From Cristatella mucedo (Eukaryota; Bryozoa; Phylactolaemata; Cristatellidae): 64,000 nucleotides of DNA. The notes under the pieces are model-generated. The model ran no database searches and was not told the origin of the DNA. It saw only the letters and a program-made list of their open reading frames with translations. Position 1 is the stretch's first letter, and every line of letters begins with the position of its first letter. The DNA lies in assembly GCA_009760855.2 (NCBI GenBank), contig WPIO01000001.1:23112001-23176000 (forward strand), given 5' to 3'. The translations under genes were made by a program, and so were the position numbers. Positions 21,681-32,645 of the stretch are shown here, piece by piece.

Positions 21681-22719
21681 CTGGATTTGATATTGTGGAA
21701 CTACAAAATAGATCATCGAAAGGGCTGCATGATGTCTCGCAAGAATTAATTTTGAACTACTTTACATTTACGAATCATATGGCTGCGCAAGTTATTTACC
21801 AAGTTGGTAACTTACGAAGGCAGTGATCCCAAATATTGTAATATTAGTTTTACATGCCACTAAATGCATTAAGAGAGCAAAGCTGCAGTTATTAAGTTTG
21901 GTTTTTATTATAGGTTCGTCAAAGCTGCTGATGAAAGTAAGTGCAGGTTCTGGAATTGACGTCTCAGATTTTATTTATTCGTCTTCTCAATTTAATGGGA
22001 CCGCCAGTGCCATACACATGGCAAAGGACAGCACATGCATGTGCAACATAAAGAACCTGATTTTTAAGTACTGGACGCGATTCAACCTGAAAAAGGTACA
22101 TTTTAAACTATTGTATCTTTTTTATAAGTACGATAACAATAAATATATTGCTCAAAGAAGGCCACTATCCGGGCCCCATTTCACTCTTTCATAATCCTTA
22201 GATCTATAGGAAATACTGACCAGTATTTTTTTAAGTTATCAGTGTTGCTACCTTACATAACTTTGAAAATACGGATGGCCTTTAAATAAAAGTCAGTGAC
22301 AAATCACAAGACGGCAATGATCAAAAGAGAAAGAGTGAGCGAAATATAAACTTAGATTAGCAATCTAAAAATATACTCTTATTGCTAGAATTATAAAGTG
22401 CAATTGAAAAAACCGCAACTAACTTGCAGTACATGGGTATTACTTCTTAAGATAGAACTTCAAAATTGCATGTCAATATGGCGAGCTTACCAACTACGTC
22501 AGAGGCCACTCAGACCAGCCTGAAACGGCCTAGACGGATTTCTCGAGAATTGTATGCGATTCATATTAGTTAAGTTTGTTGGTTGCATGTTTTATTTCGC
22601 TTGTTTGATATTGAATACTTTGTAAGATCTTATCAAGCAGTCTTATTTGAAGTGAGGCCGGTTTCTACGTTTGTCCGAGTGACCTAAAAGTATTTTATGT
22701 AATTAGAAATAATACATCT
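21681..22719. other. Unassigned AT-rich sequence
   Basis: A 123-codon frame (21823-22194, plus) is AT-rich and shows no domain. I do not support it as a gene. Confidence 0.4.
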
Positions 22720-23345
22720 TTTTTACACCACTGTAAGAGAACCGAATCTCCATCGAGGCACTTTACTGTGAGGCAATAAAGACCGAAACTTTCTCAAAAA
22801 ACTGAGTAGTCAAGGAAGCTGCGTACATAGATGAGCGTGCCAAGCATAAAAGAGTACTCCAAGGGCCACTGGTTAGTAGAACCCCAGCTTCGTAATTAGT
22901 ATCACGTACCTGCCAGCACGCAAAACACCAATTAAACATTAAAACAAGCTCACTGGCAGGCGGGTAAAGCAGACCTGAACAGATAAAACTTGTGGCCTAA
23001 ATGCTTAACGTTCAGGAGGTAAAGGTATCTGGAAGTGATTTCTAGATTGGTTTAGTGCGTGCATACTTGGGTTGGATAACCAAATTTGGTTAATGCAGTG
23101 AACAGAATGGCACGATGGCTGAAAGCTGAGATGCTGTTGTGAGAGCACCGGTGAGAAGCATGTCACGTCGGTAGGCTAGTGCGATTGACTGAAATGACCA
23201 GTAATTTAATGGGTTTCGTCCCGCAGTGACCCTAGAAAAAATGTCCAGGGTGCTGTCCTCCAGCTGTAGGGTACCACTCGATTTGCCGATACCCAATAGG
23301 TTACTCGTGTCATCACTAAATTTTTTGAAATTCAGAAACGGCAGG
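22720..23345 (-). mobile_element. Very degraded L2A-like LINE fragment
   Basis: On the minus strand a segment FLNFKKFSDDTSNLLGIGK lies in the position of FLKLNDDKTNLLVMGKPS of L2A, followed by a segment resembling the NLGVIFQSD block. At the other end, AAGAGAACCGAATCTCCATC with AGGCACTTTACTGT (22735-22775) is a mutated tail hairpin in the matching orientation. The region between is deleted or unrecognisable. Confidence 0.5.
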
Positions 23346-23984
23346 GTGGATTCTCGGCTGATGCTGTATCAGTGGAACAGTTAGGCTGTGGTCAGAGCAG
23401 TCCTATCCTTCATGCAGATAATAGATGCAAAGAAAGGGAAGGCTCACAATACAAGGTTAAATTACTCACAATATATATTCATGACATTCACCAAGATATT
23501 AAAGTGATGCACATTAACATAAGTCTACTCCTGTGCCCATCAAGTTGTAGCCTGCACAAAGAAGGAGATAGTTGAGAAGATAACTAAGTATTAATTTACT
23601 GTGCAATGTAAGTACCTTCTGTTGAATTCAATTCTAGATGTGTACTTCAGCGATGGCTTTATTTTACAGATCCACTTTACACTCGCAAATAAAGGCAACA
23701 TTTTAGCGTTCGTGACATTTAATGCCACAGGAGCAATTCCAAATGACTTGTTTAACCTGTCCCGAATTATAAATCAAGCTGGACGGATCTACATGCAACA
23801 ACATCAAAAGCGATTCACTTTCTGCTCGGGTAAAAGCAATTTAGTAACTTTTTATATAAGGAAACCAGTTTTAAGACATTCATACGACGATTTTTTGCAG
23901 GTGCCGAAATCTTTAGTTGCCATATCTGGCGTGTAATAGGCGTAAACTAACCAAATAATAAAATCAATAATAATATTAGATGCC
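23346..23984. other. Unassigned sequence
   Basis: A 111-codon frame (23601-23936, plus) has no recognisable domain, and no splice or homology support was found. Confidence 0.4.
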
Positions 23985-24130
23985 GGGGTTTTAGCGTTTA
24001 GTGCTTAGGGTTTTAGGGTTTTTAGGCTTCAGGTTTAAGCGTTTAGGGTTTTGGGTTTATATTTTAGGTGTTTAGGGTTTAGGGTTTAGTGTTTAGGGTT
24101 TAGAGCTTAGGGTTTTGGTTTAAGGGTTAA
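23985..24130 (+). repeat. Degenerate TTTAGGG telomere-like array
   Basis: Repeats of TTTAGGG/TTAGGG with variants (TTTAGGGTTTAGGGTTTAGTG and similar). It is interstitial and degenerate, not a chromosome end, and is part of the composite element. Confidence 0.85.
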
Positions 24131-24133
24131 GAA

Positions 24134-24440
24134 CGGGCTACGCCTCCACCACCTAAATCCACCCTAGCTCGTATTCGGCGCTTTCATGTGTGCGTATTAG
24201 GGCGTAACTAGATCTCTTGAGCTTGAGTTATACTCAGGAGACCTATGAGGCTTAGCGCCCACTTGCAGGAACGCATGGCATGCCGTAGCGAGCGCCCGCT
24301 TTGACGGGTACAAACCAGTGCCTGGAGGCATCGAGTGGGACCGAACTCCTGTGGGACCGAACTGCATAGCTCGCCACTGCCGCAGCAGCTGCAACCGCCG
24401 CCGCCCGTCATTAGAAGCCATCCTTCCAATCAGTTCATTC
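24134..24440 (-). repeat. GC-rich core of the composite element, copy 1
   Basis: On the minus strand it aligns with 34.59-34.94 kb over about 300 bases. Shared blocks include TTGGAAGGATGG, AGGAGTTCGGTCC, GCTCAAGAGATCT, TTACGCCCTAATACGCAC and GGATTTAGGTGG. Both copies keep an overlapping frame with SVPQEFGP...RSCK. It is unclear whether this is coding or reflects a structured DNA or RNA sequence. Confidence 0.65.
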
Positions 24441-24499
24441 TTCTGATTATGCTGAGTTTATTTTATTTTAATTGAACTAGAACTTAATTTGATCCTAAA

Positions 24500-24507
24500 T
24501 ACACACA

Positions 24508-24602
<95 letters not shown>
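24500..24602 (+). repeat. (AC)n(AT)n compound microsatellite
   Basis: About 80 bases of AC followed by about 22 of AT, located at the same internal position of the composite element as the microsatellite in copy 2. Confidence 0.97.
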
Positions 24603-24728
24603 CTGTGTTTTTATTTATACATGCATCAACGTGGATGGAAACGTCCGGGGGGAATGTCCTAAGGTCTACCAGAGGGGGGAAATGTCCGGGGTTGGGAAAT
24701 GTACAGGGAGAAATATCCTACAACTACA

Positions 24729-24838
24729 CTAAACCCTAAACACCCTAAACCCTAAATTCAAAAACCTGAACCCTAAACCCTAAAAATCCGAAAGTCTAAA
24801 CCCTAAAATCCTAAACACTAAACCCTGAAACCTAAATA
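24729..24838 (+). repeat. Degenerate CCCTAAA telomere-like array
   Basis: CCCTAAAC/CCTAAAAT variants. The orientation is inverted relative to the array at 23985-24130. Confidence 0.85.
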
Positions 24839-24955
24839 CTAACAATATACCCGGGGAAATGTTTTAACTCAGGGGAGAAATGTCCGTGCCGGAAATTTCC
24901 TGGGTAAAATGTCCGAGTGGGGAAACGTCCAAAGGTAAATGTCCGGTCTCCTAAG

Positions 24956-25187
24956 ACGTATAGGTCAAATTTATTACTAGCCCGCTTGCACTGCAATTGC
25001 ACAGGAGAAACAGCTCATTCACTGAGCTCAACCAGAGGGCTAAGGCACCTAGTTCGCGGTGGACTGCATCTCGAAGAATCCCGGCCAGCTATCGCCTTGG
25101 AGCGCCGCTGCAATGCTGCATTTATCGCGAGATCATTTTTAGAATTTTGAATACAGATATGGTTAGGGTCAGTCGTAGCATATAAAG
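24956..25187. other. Unassigned sequence between composite element and exon
   Basis: The sequence ends in ATATAAAG, a weak splice acceptor candidate for the following exon. Nothing else is recognisable. Confidence 0.35.
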
Positions 25188-25454
25188 GATTTCTTGCTAG
25201 AAAGTTTGGCTTCCACTGCAGCAGGGTCTACTTAAACCGTCGATGCACGCGGGTTTTTGCGTTTATCAGCACCCCAGCAAGAAATTGGTGGGGCAGATAT
25301 TTCGTCATTGCAACAAATTATTGTACATGCTACTGCGACATTTCGTGGACGTCCACGACGGGACCCTCTCCAGGCGGCTGTAAGCACGTCAAAGGCACAA
25401 TGCTCGTGATCGCCTACATGCCGACGTCAACCCGTGGCAACCAGGAGCTCAACG
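25188..25454 (+). CDS. Candidate exon, Trp/Cys-rich protein family, copy 1
   Basis: A continuous frame of 88 codons plus partial end codons, bounded by an AG (25186-25187) and a consensus donor ACG/GTAAGT at 25454/25455. The protein includes NWWGRYFVIAT, then CTCYCDISWTSTTGPSP, GGC and YMPTS. The same block with the same frame, acceptor position, donor position and intron phase recurs at 61741-62010 on the minus strand. Sixteen or so amino-acid differences lie among 57 well-aligned codons, several other codons differ only at the third base, and four tryptophans and most cysteines are kept. I do not recognise the domain; the cysteines suggest a secreted or extracellular module. There is no start codon, so it would be an internal exon. 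It could instead be coding sequence of an unknown transposable element. Confidence 0.5.
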
Positions 25455-25864
25455 GTAAGTAGGTCCGGCGGTCCATCGGTGGAAAAAATGCAGCTGTATT
25501 CATTTTGTGACTATTGTGGCATATTATTCCCCGCTCTGGATGTCGATTTAGAGGTTTTGCAAAGAGAATCACATTCTTCTACTCTAAGAAGGTGGAAATA
25601 ATAAATTGTTACCTTCAAAAAAAAAGATCAGATGGATATTCACTAGTTGTTGGCTTGTAATTGATGTACAGTTAGCACTTTCTAAATTCCTGCTCTGTGG
25701 TTGAATACATTTTCTATATTCTTAAGAAGATGCTACAAATGATACCGTAGAAATTGCTTATTTGTATCATTATCTAACTCACATATTCATAAGTTTGAGC
25801 CTCTTGTGCCTACAGACAACTACCACAGTGTGGTTGGTATATGGGAAAACAAAGCAAGCGTACC
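25455..25864. other. Presumed intron or intergenic sequence
   Basis: It begins with the donor GTAAGT of the preceding exon. No further feature was seen up to the hAT element. Confidence 0.4.
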
Positions 25865-26292
25865 TTCTAGATCAGGGGTCGGCAACTATTTGGATTACTA
25901 GGCCATTTTAGGAGGTCAATAAGGCACACAAGGCCAGAAGAAATCTCGCCCACCCCATAGGGCCGCCAGGAGGGAGCGTGGCCAGGCGGAAAAACGGTCG
26001 CAACAGGCACCCACATGCAAACGAGAATTTTTGGGGTAGACATCTATCATTCTTCCCCCGGCCAGCCACTTTGGTTTCATACAAGCGCCAGATATCAGTT
26101 CTAAAAATAAACACTAAAAGTGACCATGGACTACTTGAGCTGCAACCAGCAGTAATTAAAGGGAATACAACCGCGACCACTAAATTAGGCAGGGTTCAAT
26201 GATAAATAACTAGGGGGCGTTAGGCCGGACTGGAGTACTAGCTAGGCCATATTTGACCTAAAGGACGGAGTTTGCCGATCTCTGTTCTAGAG
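25865..26292. mobile_element. Non-autonomous hAT element (MITE) with target duplication
   Basis: The element occupies 25873-26284 (412 bp). The left end is CAGGGGTCGGCAACT and the right end, read outward on the other strand, is CAGAGATCGGCAAACT; these are typical hAT terminal inverted repeats. The flanking octamers TTCTAGAT (25865-25872) and TTCTAGAG (26285-26292) match at 7 of 8 positions, the length expected of a hAT target duplication. No transposase is encoded; a 90-codon minus frame inside is not recognisable. Confidence 0.88.
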
Positions 26293-26829
26293 CTTAAAGC
26301 TGAACGGTAAGCACGTTGGCGATGTAAGGAAGTTCAGATTACATGGGGCGTGAAGTGCATTTCTCTCTGTAAGCAACAAAACGAATTCAAGGTGCCATGC
26401 TTGCAGAGAAACATGAATAGTCTAATAGCCTAACTGACCGCCATGCCTTTCTTTTTTTCTTTGGCCTTTTAAGGACGTTAACATACTAGAGCTCGGTAGG
26501 TGTCCAACCTCTTCAGAGAACAGGGGGAGCTAATTAGGGAGTTTCAAGGAGCACACGAGATCGCCACTCAGTTCAGCACAAAGATTGACAATTACAATCG
26601 GCAACGACCCTTTACTCGAAAAAGTCTCTATCTTTTATGGCTCGTGTAATTATATTATTTTTTGTTAAAAAATTATATGGCACGCTAAGTGAATTACAGT
26701 TCCAACGGCAGTTAACACGTGGTAGAAATTAAGCTTGTCAATAGGTTTCATAAAAGAATAGCATGAACGCTTTTAGAAAGATTGAGTACATGAACAGCTA
26801 TAGGCACGTAAAAGCGACATATCTAAGGA
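26293..26829. other. Unassigned sequence
   Basis: No open frame of interest and no shared repeat seen. Confidence 0.45.
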
Positions 26830-27130
26830 ATGCGTAAGTTTTAATCTTTTTCTTAAATTGCATCAATTAAGCACTTGCCTTGAGGTTATTCCGTAGTGAT
26901 TTCCAGACTGCGAGAACATGTTAACTGACGGCACGATCTAATGCAGGTAGATCACTTGCAGTTTATTCAAGGCCTTGTGGGCAGGCGTCATGATATAATA
27001 GCTTGTTTAATTGTGAATCTACCCTCGTAGTGCTGGTATATGTTTAACTTTGCTAAAGATTCGGTTCCAGTTTCTGTATATAGCCAGGTAAACACAGAAG
27101 GTCTTGATTTTTCAGACGCTGTAATTAACG
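26830..27130 (-). pseudogene. LINE C-terminal relic
   Basis: Weak nucleotide similarity to the L2A reverse transcriptase C-terminus (GTGATTTCCAGACTGCGAGA compared with GGGAGTTCCAGACTGTGGGA at 3445), followed by a segment in the position of the CCTAAAAGTAAGCGAC...CTTGAAGTC stretch. No frame is retained. Confidence 0.35.
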
Positions 27131-27179
27131 GCTGGGCTCTGCTTCCATAACGTCCTATATGTCAATATATGCACATAGA

Positions 27180-27219
27180 AAACACACGCACACTTACGCA
27201 CACACGCACGCACAAGCAG

Positions 27220-27300
<81 letters not shown>

Positions 27301-27308
27301 GATATATA
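27180..27308 (+). repeat. CA-rich stretch followed by (AT)n microsatellite
   Basis: CACACGCA-like repeats to about 27214, then AT repeats interrupted twice by GTAGATATATA. Frames read through it are artefacts. Confidence 0.95.
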
Positions 27309-29929
27309 CAGGTTGCGATGCAATCTATACGCATGCATTGTACAGGGGGTATACAGGCTCAGTGATCGTCTCCAGACCATGTAAATCACCTCCGTGCAAT
27401 GCCTAAATAATATAAAAATTTACTCTGTGGTGTTACTTTAGCGATTTCAAAAGGTCTGTAAATAATGTCTACATGTTCTGTATTTCATCTCTAAATTAAT
27501 GCCTTTTGATTGAAATAAGAGCATTGATTACATACAGCGGACTGTAGACTATTTATGAGTTAAAATTTTAGATCACTACCTTGTAAGTCAGTGCATTCGC
27601 GACATTGCATCAGGACATTAGGAAATACCTATTCGCAGATCTTTCTGTCCGTTTAATCGAACGTTAAAAGTGCATGCAAAAATCGCCAGCCATGTCTATC
27701 TTTCGAGAACGGATTATAATATGCATGAAACTAATTCTCATTAATCTTGACGGTGCCCAACAAGCAGCTCATTGGCGGAAGATGTAGCCACTCCCCTGTA
27801 GGTCCCTCCGCCGTCGGGATGTGATCTAAGTATTTAAAATACTGCCCGGTTTCGCCTGCTGGCGCACCATCCTTGACTCATATTCTGGTCATTTGGTTTT
27901 GGTTCTAACGAAGTTCGACTCCCTCCATTGGAGGTTTTTCTACCAGATTCTTCGGAAACCAAACCTGCTACGCACTGACAACGAGTAATCTCCGACTTTG
28001 ACAGCGGCAAAAAAAAGCTAGAAACTGGCGTAGCCTTCAGTGTTTGTCTCGCCGGCGTGAATTGTCATGTTTTCAAAATGCACGTTCTGAAATTGTGCCC
28101 TGAATAACTAACTACTTTACAGGATTCCTTTTCAGCAAATACCGATTGTATAGAACAAGGTTTTAATCCAAAGCATTTTGTAAATGTTCTATTTTATTTA
28201 TCAAAACAATAAGTGATGCAAAATTTTTTTGGATTATGTTTTGCTTGGAAATTACATAGCGATTCACTATTCATGGCTCTTTTTAAGTAGAACTGTCGAG
28301 TGCTGTTTCTTAGTGCATCAGAAAGGTGAGCTTTTGTCAAATTCTGCTAACTGTCTGAGGAATAACGTTTCAAAAACCAAGTATGCACGTTGAAGCCGTC
28401 GGTTTTTTTATAGTTTTAGAACACGGATGTGTTCATTTTAGGAAATACATGAATACAGCCTTTAAAATTTAACTTGCAGTTCCTGATTAAAGAGTACTTT
28501 CAGTCCTTCAAATAGGACTCACTAAACTTGCTGATTGCTGCGCGTGCATCCTAGACTAAATAAATCTTAACTGCTGGAGAATTCGCATTTCACCGAGTTG
28601 GATTACTTATGCCAATACATGTTGGCTTACGGTTGAAGTAAGCTCTCTGGGAAATACATCTGAAAATGAATATCATTTCTCAATTTTAGATGTAAGACCA
28701 GTCAACTTTAATCCTCTACCTGCTGTGAAGAATAAGCATCGAACCGTTGATACTTATAAGTTAAGCCAAAAACGCTGATGATGAGGTTCAAAGCTGCACC
28801 CTTAAATTCTATCTAGCTAAGCTCAAATGTCTACATCGATGGCACCTGTTTAGATAGTTCATTTTAACTTGGCCCAACGATCTTAATTATTTAATGCTGC
28901 ATATTGTTCCAGTTTTAATAAACGAATTCTTTTTGCGTTTCGCTGAAATTGAAAAGTGTCTGTATTGATACTTATTTCGTATTTATAGTATCTAGTTTCC
29001 TGTTTCATTCTACAGCTCGGGGTCTATGATATGTTACCACAAATCTGCAATTCTTCTAGATTTATTAAAATCAATGGTTTTTCCAAAATGAAAAACCTCA
29101 GATCCTCTCGCTTAAACCTTGTATCGTATTATTAGATTAATATGCAGTAGGTCTCATTTGCTCTTCCTGACCTCCCCACCCTCAGATCTTCATCAGAAAG
29201 TACACTTTCTCATCTCTTTAAAAAGAATTTGAAAATGCTGTCGCCTTATAAGTCTCTACAGCAATCATGCAGCTTTTAGGAGCACTGCTCTATCAACATC
29301 CTATGGGTAGTCTTTCCCGACGGAGCGCTGACTTTGGTTTTGACTCTAGGAACTTTTACCAACGCCATGCTTCTGTACGGTGAATTATAAAGAGAGGACA
29401 CGACGAAAAAATGAGCTTGAGACTTCAGGATCAAATATTGAAAGGCGATACAATATTACTTGCTGGGAGTTACTACTCTACGCCAATACACCCTCACCCT
29501 CACTGATGCTTGGTTACATAGAGATTGTGTAAACAATGGAGTAATTTTGACTTTATTTCTTTTCGCGAATTGTTTTTTCGAGGAAAATTCACAAGTAGTA
29601 GTAGTGGAGTATTTTAGAAAGTGTTTCTAGAGTTGCAAGAGAACGCTTAATTGTAAAGAGTCTGCTTTCCCCAGCAACCAAGCTCAGTTATGAGAACCCC
29701 TGCCTAATATTATTGTATGTCAACGCCGGCTGCTGTGTAAGTGTATTCATGCGACGGTGCCTCGTTAAAACTTTACTCGGTGCATTGAGTAGTGTGAAAA
29801 AAATGCCTATCGTTGTAATTAACGGCTAGGAAGCTTTGCCAATACTACCGGGTTTGCTAATGCCAGGTATACTACTTGCACGCACCCTAATACGAATCAC
29901 CCAGCTATAAGTTAATGGTATTAGTATAA
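27309..29929. other. Longest unassigned stretch, AT-rich
   Basis: About 2.6 kb with no open frame over 60 codons, no tail fragments of either LINE family, no tRNA-like boxes and no tandem repeats noticed. It is the least repeat-invaded part of the window. Confidence 0.5.
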
Positions 29930-29996
29930 TAATAATGCATTTGTATAGCGCCCTCAGAGAACTGAATCTCTTTCATGGCACTTTACTTATGCTGTC
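29930..29996 (-). repeat. Isolated L2A 3' tail fragment
   Basis: TAATAATAATGCATTTG followed by GCGCCCTCAGAGAACTGAAT and a mutated second arm. It is a terminal hairpin only. Confidence 0.75.
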
Positions 29997-30544
29997 GGGT
30001 GTGCTTCTAGGAATTCTTCTGCCAGAAATGCTTGCTGTCGTGGTCGGCAATGGTAACACAGTTAAGTAGGGCTCATTGATAGCAAGCTACGGATTTGATC
30101 GTGTCTGTTCCACCAATACGTTCATGTCCTTGCACATTTAGTGTCTCTTCTCACTATGCTCATGCCGACAGCTACTTATGGGACTATGAATCTGGTACAC
30201 GACATTCTAGTCATATAGCCGCAATTTTGGCCTCACTGCGAATCAGCTCACTGCAATCAACCGTAATAAGTTGGTAGGGCCGTTACTGTCAGGTAACTTG
30301 AAAGAACCCACCACAGTAACGCATGTTACTCCTTGGGCAAGGAGGTGAGAGATTAGGATACTATTGCCAAAGCAAGCACAACAGCACTGCATTTTTGAGG
30401 AGTGAGTGTAGCTGACTGTGTGACCACAGGACCGGAACAGTCACTCAGTTGTCCGTAGTCACATCTGACGATGGCAACGATGATAGGTAACAAACACAAT
30501 ACTAACTCTGAATAGCTGCTAATGATATCTTTACTTCGATCATG
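29997..30544. other. Unassigned sequence
   Basis: A 60-codon frame (30095-30277) without recognisable features; nothing else. Confidence 0.45.
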
Positions 30545-31790
30545 ATCATTTATTCCGTGGGAGACTCCAGAGTATTAACGTGAATGGACAAAGATCATCC
30601 GAGGTAACTCTAAATTATGGGGTACCTCAGGGCTCCGTGCTAGGTACGGTTCTTTTCACGGTTTATACTCTCCCTCTTGCTGATGTGATTGCCGAGCACA
30701 ATCTAGAATTGCACATCTATGCAAAAGAAACTCAGTTTTAACTTTGCTTTGATTCCTCCCAGCCTTGGAGCACCTCGAAAATTCTCTCAACTTTAGTGCT
30801 GCGTGTATTCATGACATCGGCATATGGATGGCAGCAGATTTTCTACAACTAAATGATCATAAAATTAACTTACTAGTTATGTGCAAACCCAGTGTGATTC
30901 AGAAATTGGAAAGAATGATGCTCAAAATCGGCTCTGCCAGCATATCTCCTGTTGAATCAGCTCAGAATATAGGTGTCATGTTCCAAAGTGACCTTTCGTT
31001 AGACGACCACATCAGCTCCACAGTCAAGTCTGTCCACTTTCAGCTACATAGCATTGCTTAAATATGGGCTTGTTTAGATAAGTATACCATGTCTAAGTTG
31101 AAGCATGCATTTGTGAAATGCCTTCTTGACTTCTGTAACTCACTGCTCGCTGACCTACTGGCATGTGCAATCAGGCGATTACAGATGGCATACAACTCTG
31201 CAGCTAGGCTTGTCTATCGTGCAAGATCACACCACTTGTCGTCGACCTGCACTGGCTACCAGTAAAGCAAAAGATCGACTTAAAGGTTTTGTTGCTCACT
31301 TTTAGGCCACTTCATTCTTTGGCTGCAGCCTATCTCTCATATTTACTCCCCCACCAAGCATCGTATCACCTGCTTTTCGGAATCCAACAGTTTACCAATA
31401 CCTCGTACAAACCTCAAATCCTTTGGAGACCGCACATTAGTTCGTATGATCACAAAGCCTGGAGCTTCCTCCTGACTTGCATCAGAACGATCTCTGACTT
31501 GACCACATTTAAAAAGAACTTAAAACACATCTATTTAGGACAGCATTTAGTGGGTCCCTGTGATTCGTCCTTCATATGCTTATGCGTGCTAAAGCTGTGC
31601 ATGCTGCCACTAACCATATTTGCATGCTGACCCTGTGCATGTCACCCCTAACCATGTTATTCATGTTTATCAAGCAGAATATTACTCACCATTCAATCGC
31701 GCTTCCCTTTGCAGCAAATGCTAAGCGCTTAGAACGAGATTTAGTTCTCTGAGGGTGCTTTATCAACTGCATTTATATTATTAATATGAT
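30545..31790 (+). mobile_element. L2A LINE copy J, 5'-truncated
   Basis: It starts in the reverse transcriptase at the segment equivalent to SGRLQSVDVNGQRSSEVPL and keeps GSVLG, the NFLQLNDHKINLLV block (98-codon frame at 30765-31061) and the C-terminus (31289-31630). It ends in the 3' untranslated region, hairpin and ATTATT end. The YADD segment is mutated (near 30720 it reads YAKET). Several stops and shifts are present. Confidence 0.82.
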
Positions 31791-31797
31791 TAGTTTA

Positions 31798-31860
31798 TCT
31801 ATCCGTATAGCATCCAGTGTGAGATTAATCTCTATCAGGCTGCTATACGTTTGCTGCAGT
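31798..31860 (-). repeat. Isolated, degraded L2A 3' tail fragment
   Basis: GTGAGATTAATCTCTATCAGG and TATACGTTTGCTGCA match the plus-strand form of the L2A tail. It is in opposite orientation to copy J immediately to its left. Confidence 0.55.
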
Positions 31861-32354
31861 GCTCCAGCACACAACCTTGTTGGTTAAAAGCTAGCAATTT
31901 TCATATTAGCCAAACTAAAGGTAGGGATTGCATACGGTCAGTTTCTCGATTTTGTCAAAGAAGGGACACCGGCTGAAGTCTTGCCTGAAATCTTTTATTT
32001 TCTCACCTCTGAGAAACTTCAATGTGCAATAAAACTCGTGATCCTGAATAATGCTGTACTCATTGTTTGCTGCTTTTGCCCACCTCGACCCCTTGCTAAG
32101 GTGGGATTTTCATGTAGGAAGCAAAACCACCACTATCGCATTCAAGGATTTTAACAACGTCCAACAGCTGTTAGGTTGAAAGTAACAATCAGGGTTATGC
32201 TGAAATCCGTGAGTTTCGGTGAACCTATCCTTATGCAATTACCATTATGCAGGGATAGCTTCGAGCCTCTAAGTGGAAGTGACGAGCCCTCATTCAAAGT
32301 CATAAATCAAATACTTGAATTTGCACTACTCAAAAGTGACTTGAACTTGAACTG
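31861..32354. other. Unassigned sequence
   Basis: No feature supported. Confidence 0.45.
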
Positions 32355-32645
32355 ACTTAAACTCATTTAAAAAGTACTTAAAACACATCTATTTAGGACA
32401 GCATTTAGTGGACCCATGTGATTCGTCCTTTATGTGCTTACGCGTGTTGACAGCACATGCTGCCACTAAGCATATTTGCATGCTGACCCTGTGCATGTCA
32501 CCCCTAACCATGTTGTTCATGTTCATCAAGCAAAATATTACTCAGCATTCAATCACGCTTCCCTTTGTAGCAAACGTAAAGCCCATAGAAAGAGATTGAG
32601 TTTTCTAAGGGCGCTTTATCAAGTGCATTGCTATTATTATTAAGA
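32355..32645 (+). mobile_element. L2A LINE 3' end, copy K
   Basis: It begins at the last codons of the reverse transcriptase (AAAACACATCTATTTAGGAC), includes the 3' untranslated region with both copies of the duplicated 38-bp unit, and ends in the hairpin and ATTATTATT. Confidence 0.82.

Larger units (their letters stand above)
23985..24955 (-). mobile_element. Composite foldback-like element, copy 1
   Basis: Order on the plus strand: degenerate TTTAGGG array (23985-24130); GC-rich core in reverse orientation (24134-24440); (AC)n then (AT)n microsatellite (24500-24602); TTATACATGCATCAACG linker; GGGAAATGTCC-like repeats (24640-24720); degenerate CCCTAAA array (24729-24838); ATATACCCGG; and a second set of GGGAAATGTCC-like repeats (24850-24950). 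A homologous element in the opposite orientation occupies 34.27-35.07 kb. The end arrays are inverted relative to each other, so the element resembles a foldback transposon. No transposase is encoded. Confidence 0.6.

Noticed and set aside
21823-22194. 123-codon plus-strand frame as a host gene
   Set aside because: It is AT-rich with no domain or homology, and its length is within chance for this composition.
23985-24130. TTTAGGG array as a true telomere or as plant contamination
   Set aside because: It is short, degenerate, interstitial, paired with an inverted array and repeated at 34.9 kb in the same composite element. The surrounding LINEs and Gypsy sequence are of animal type.
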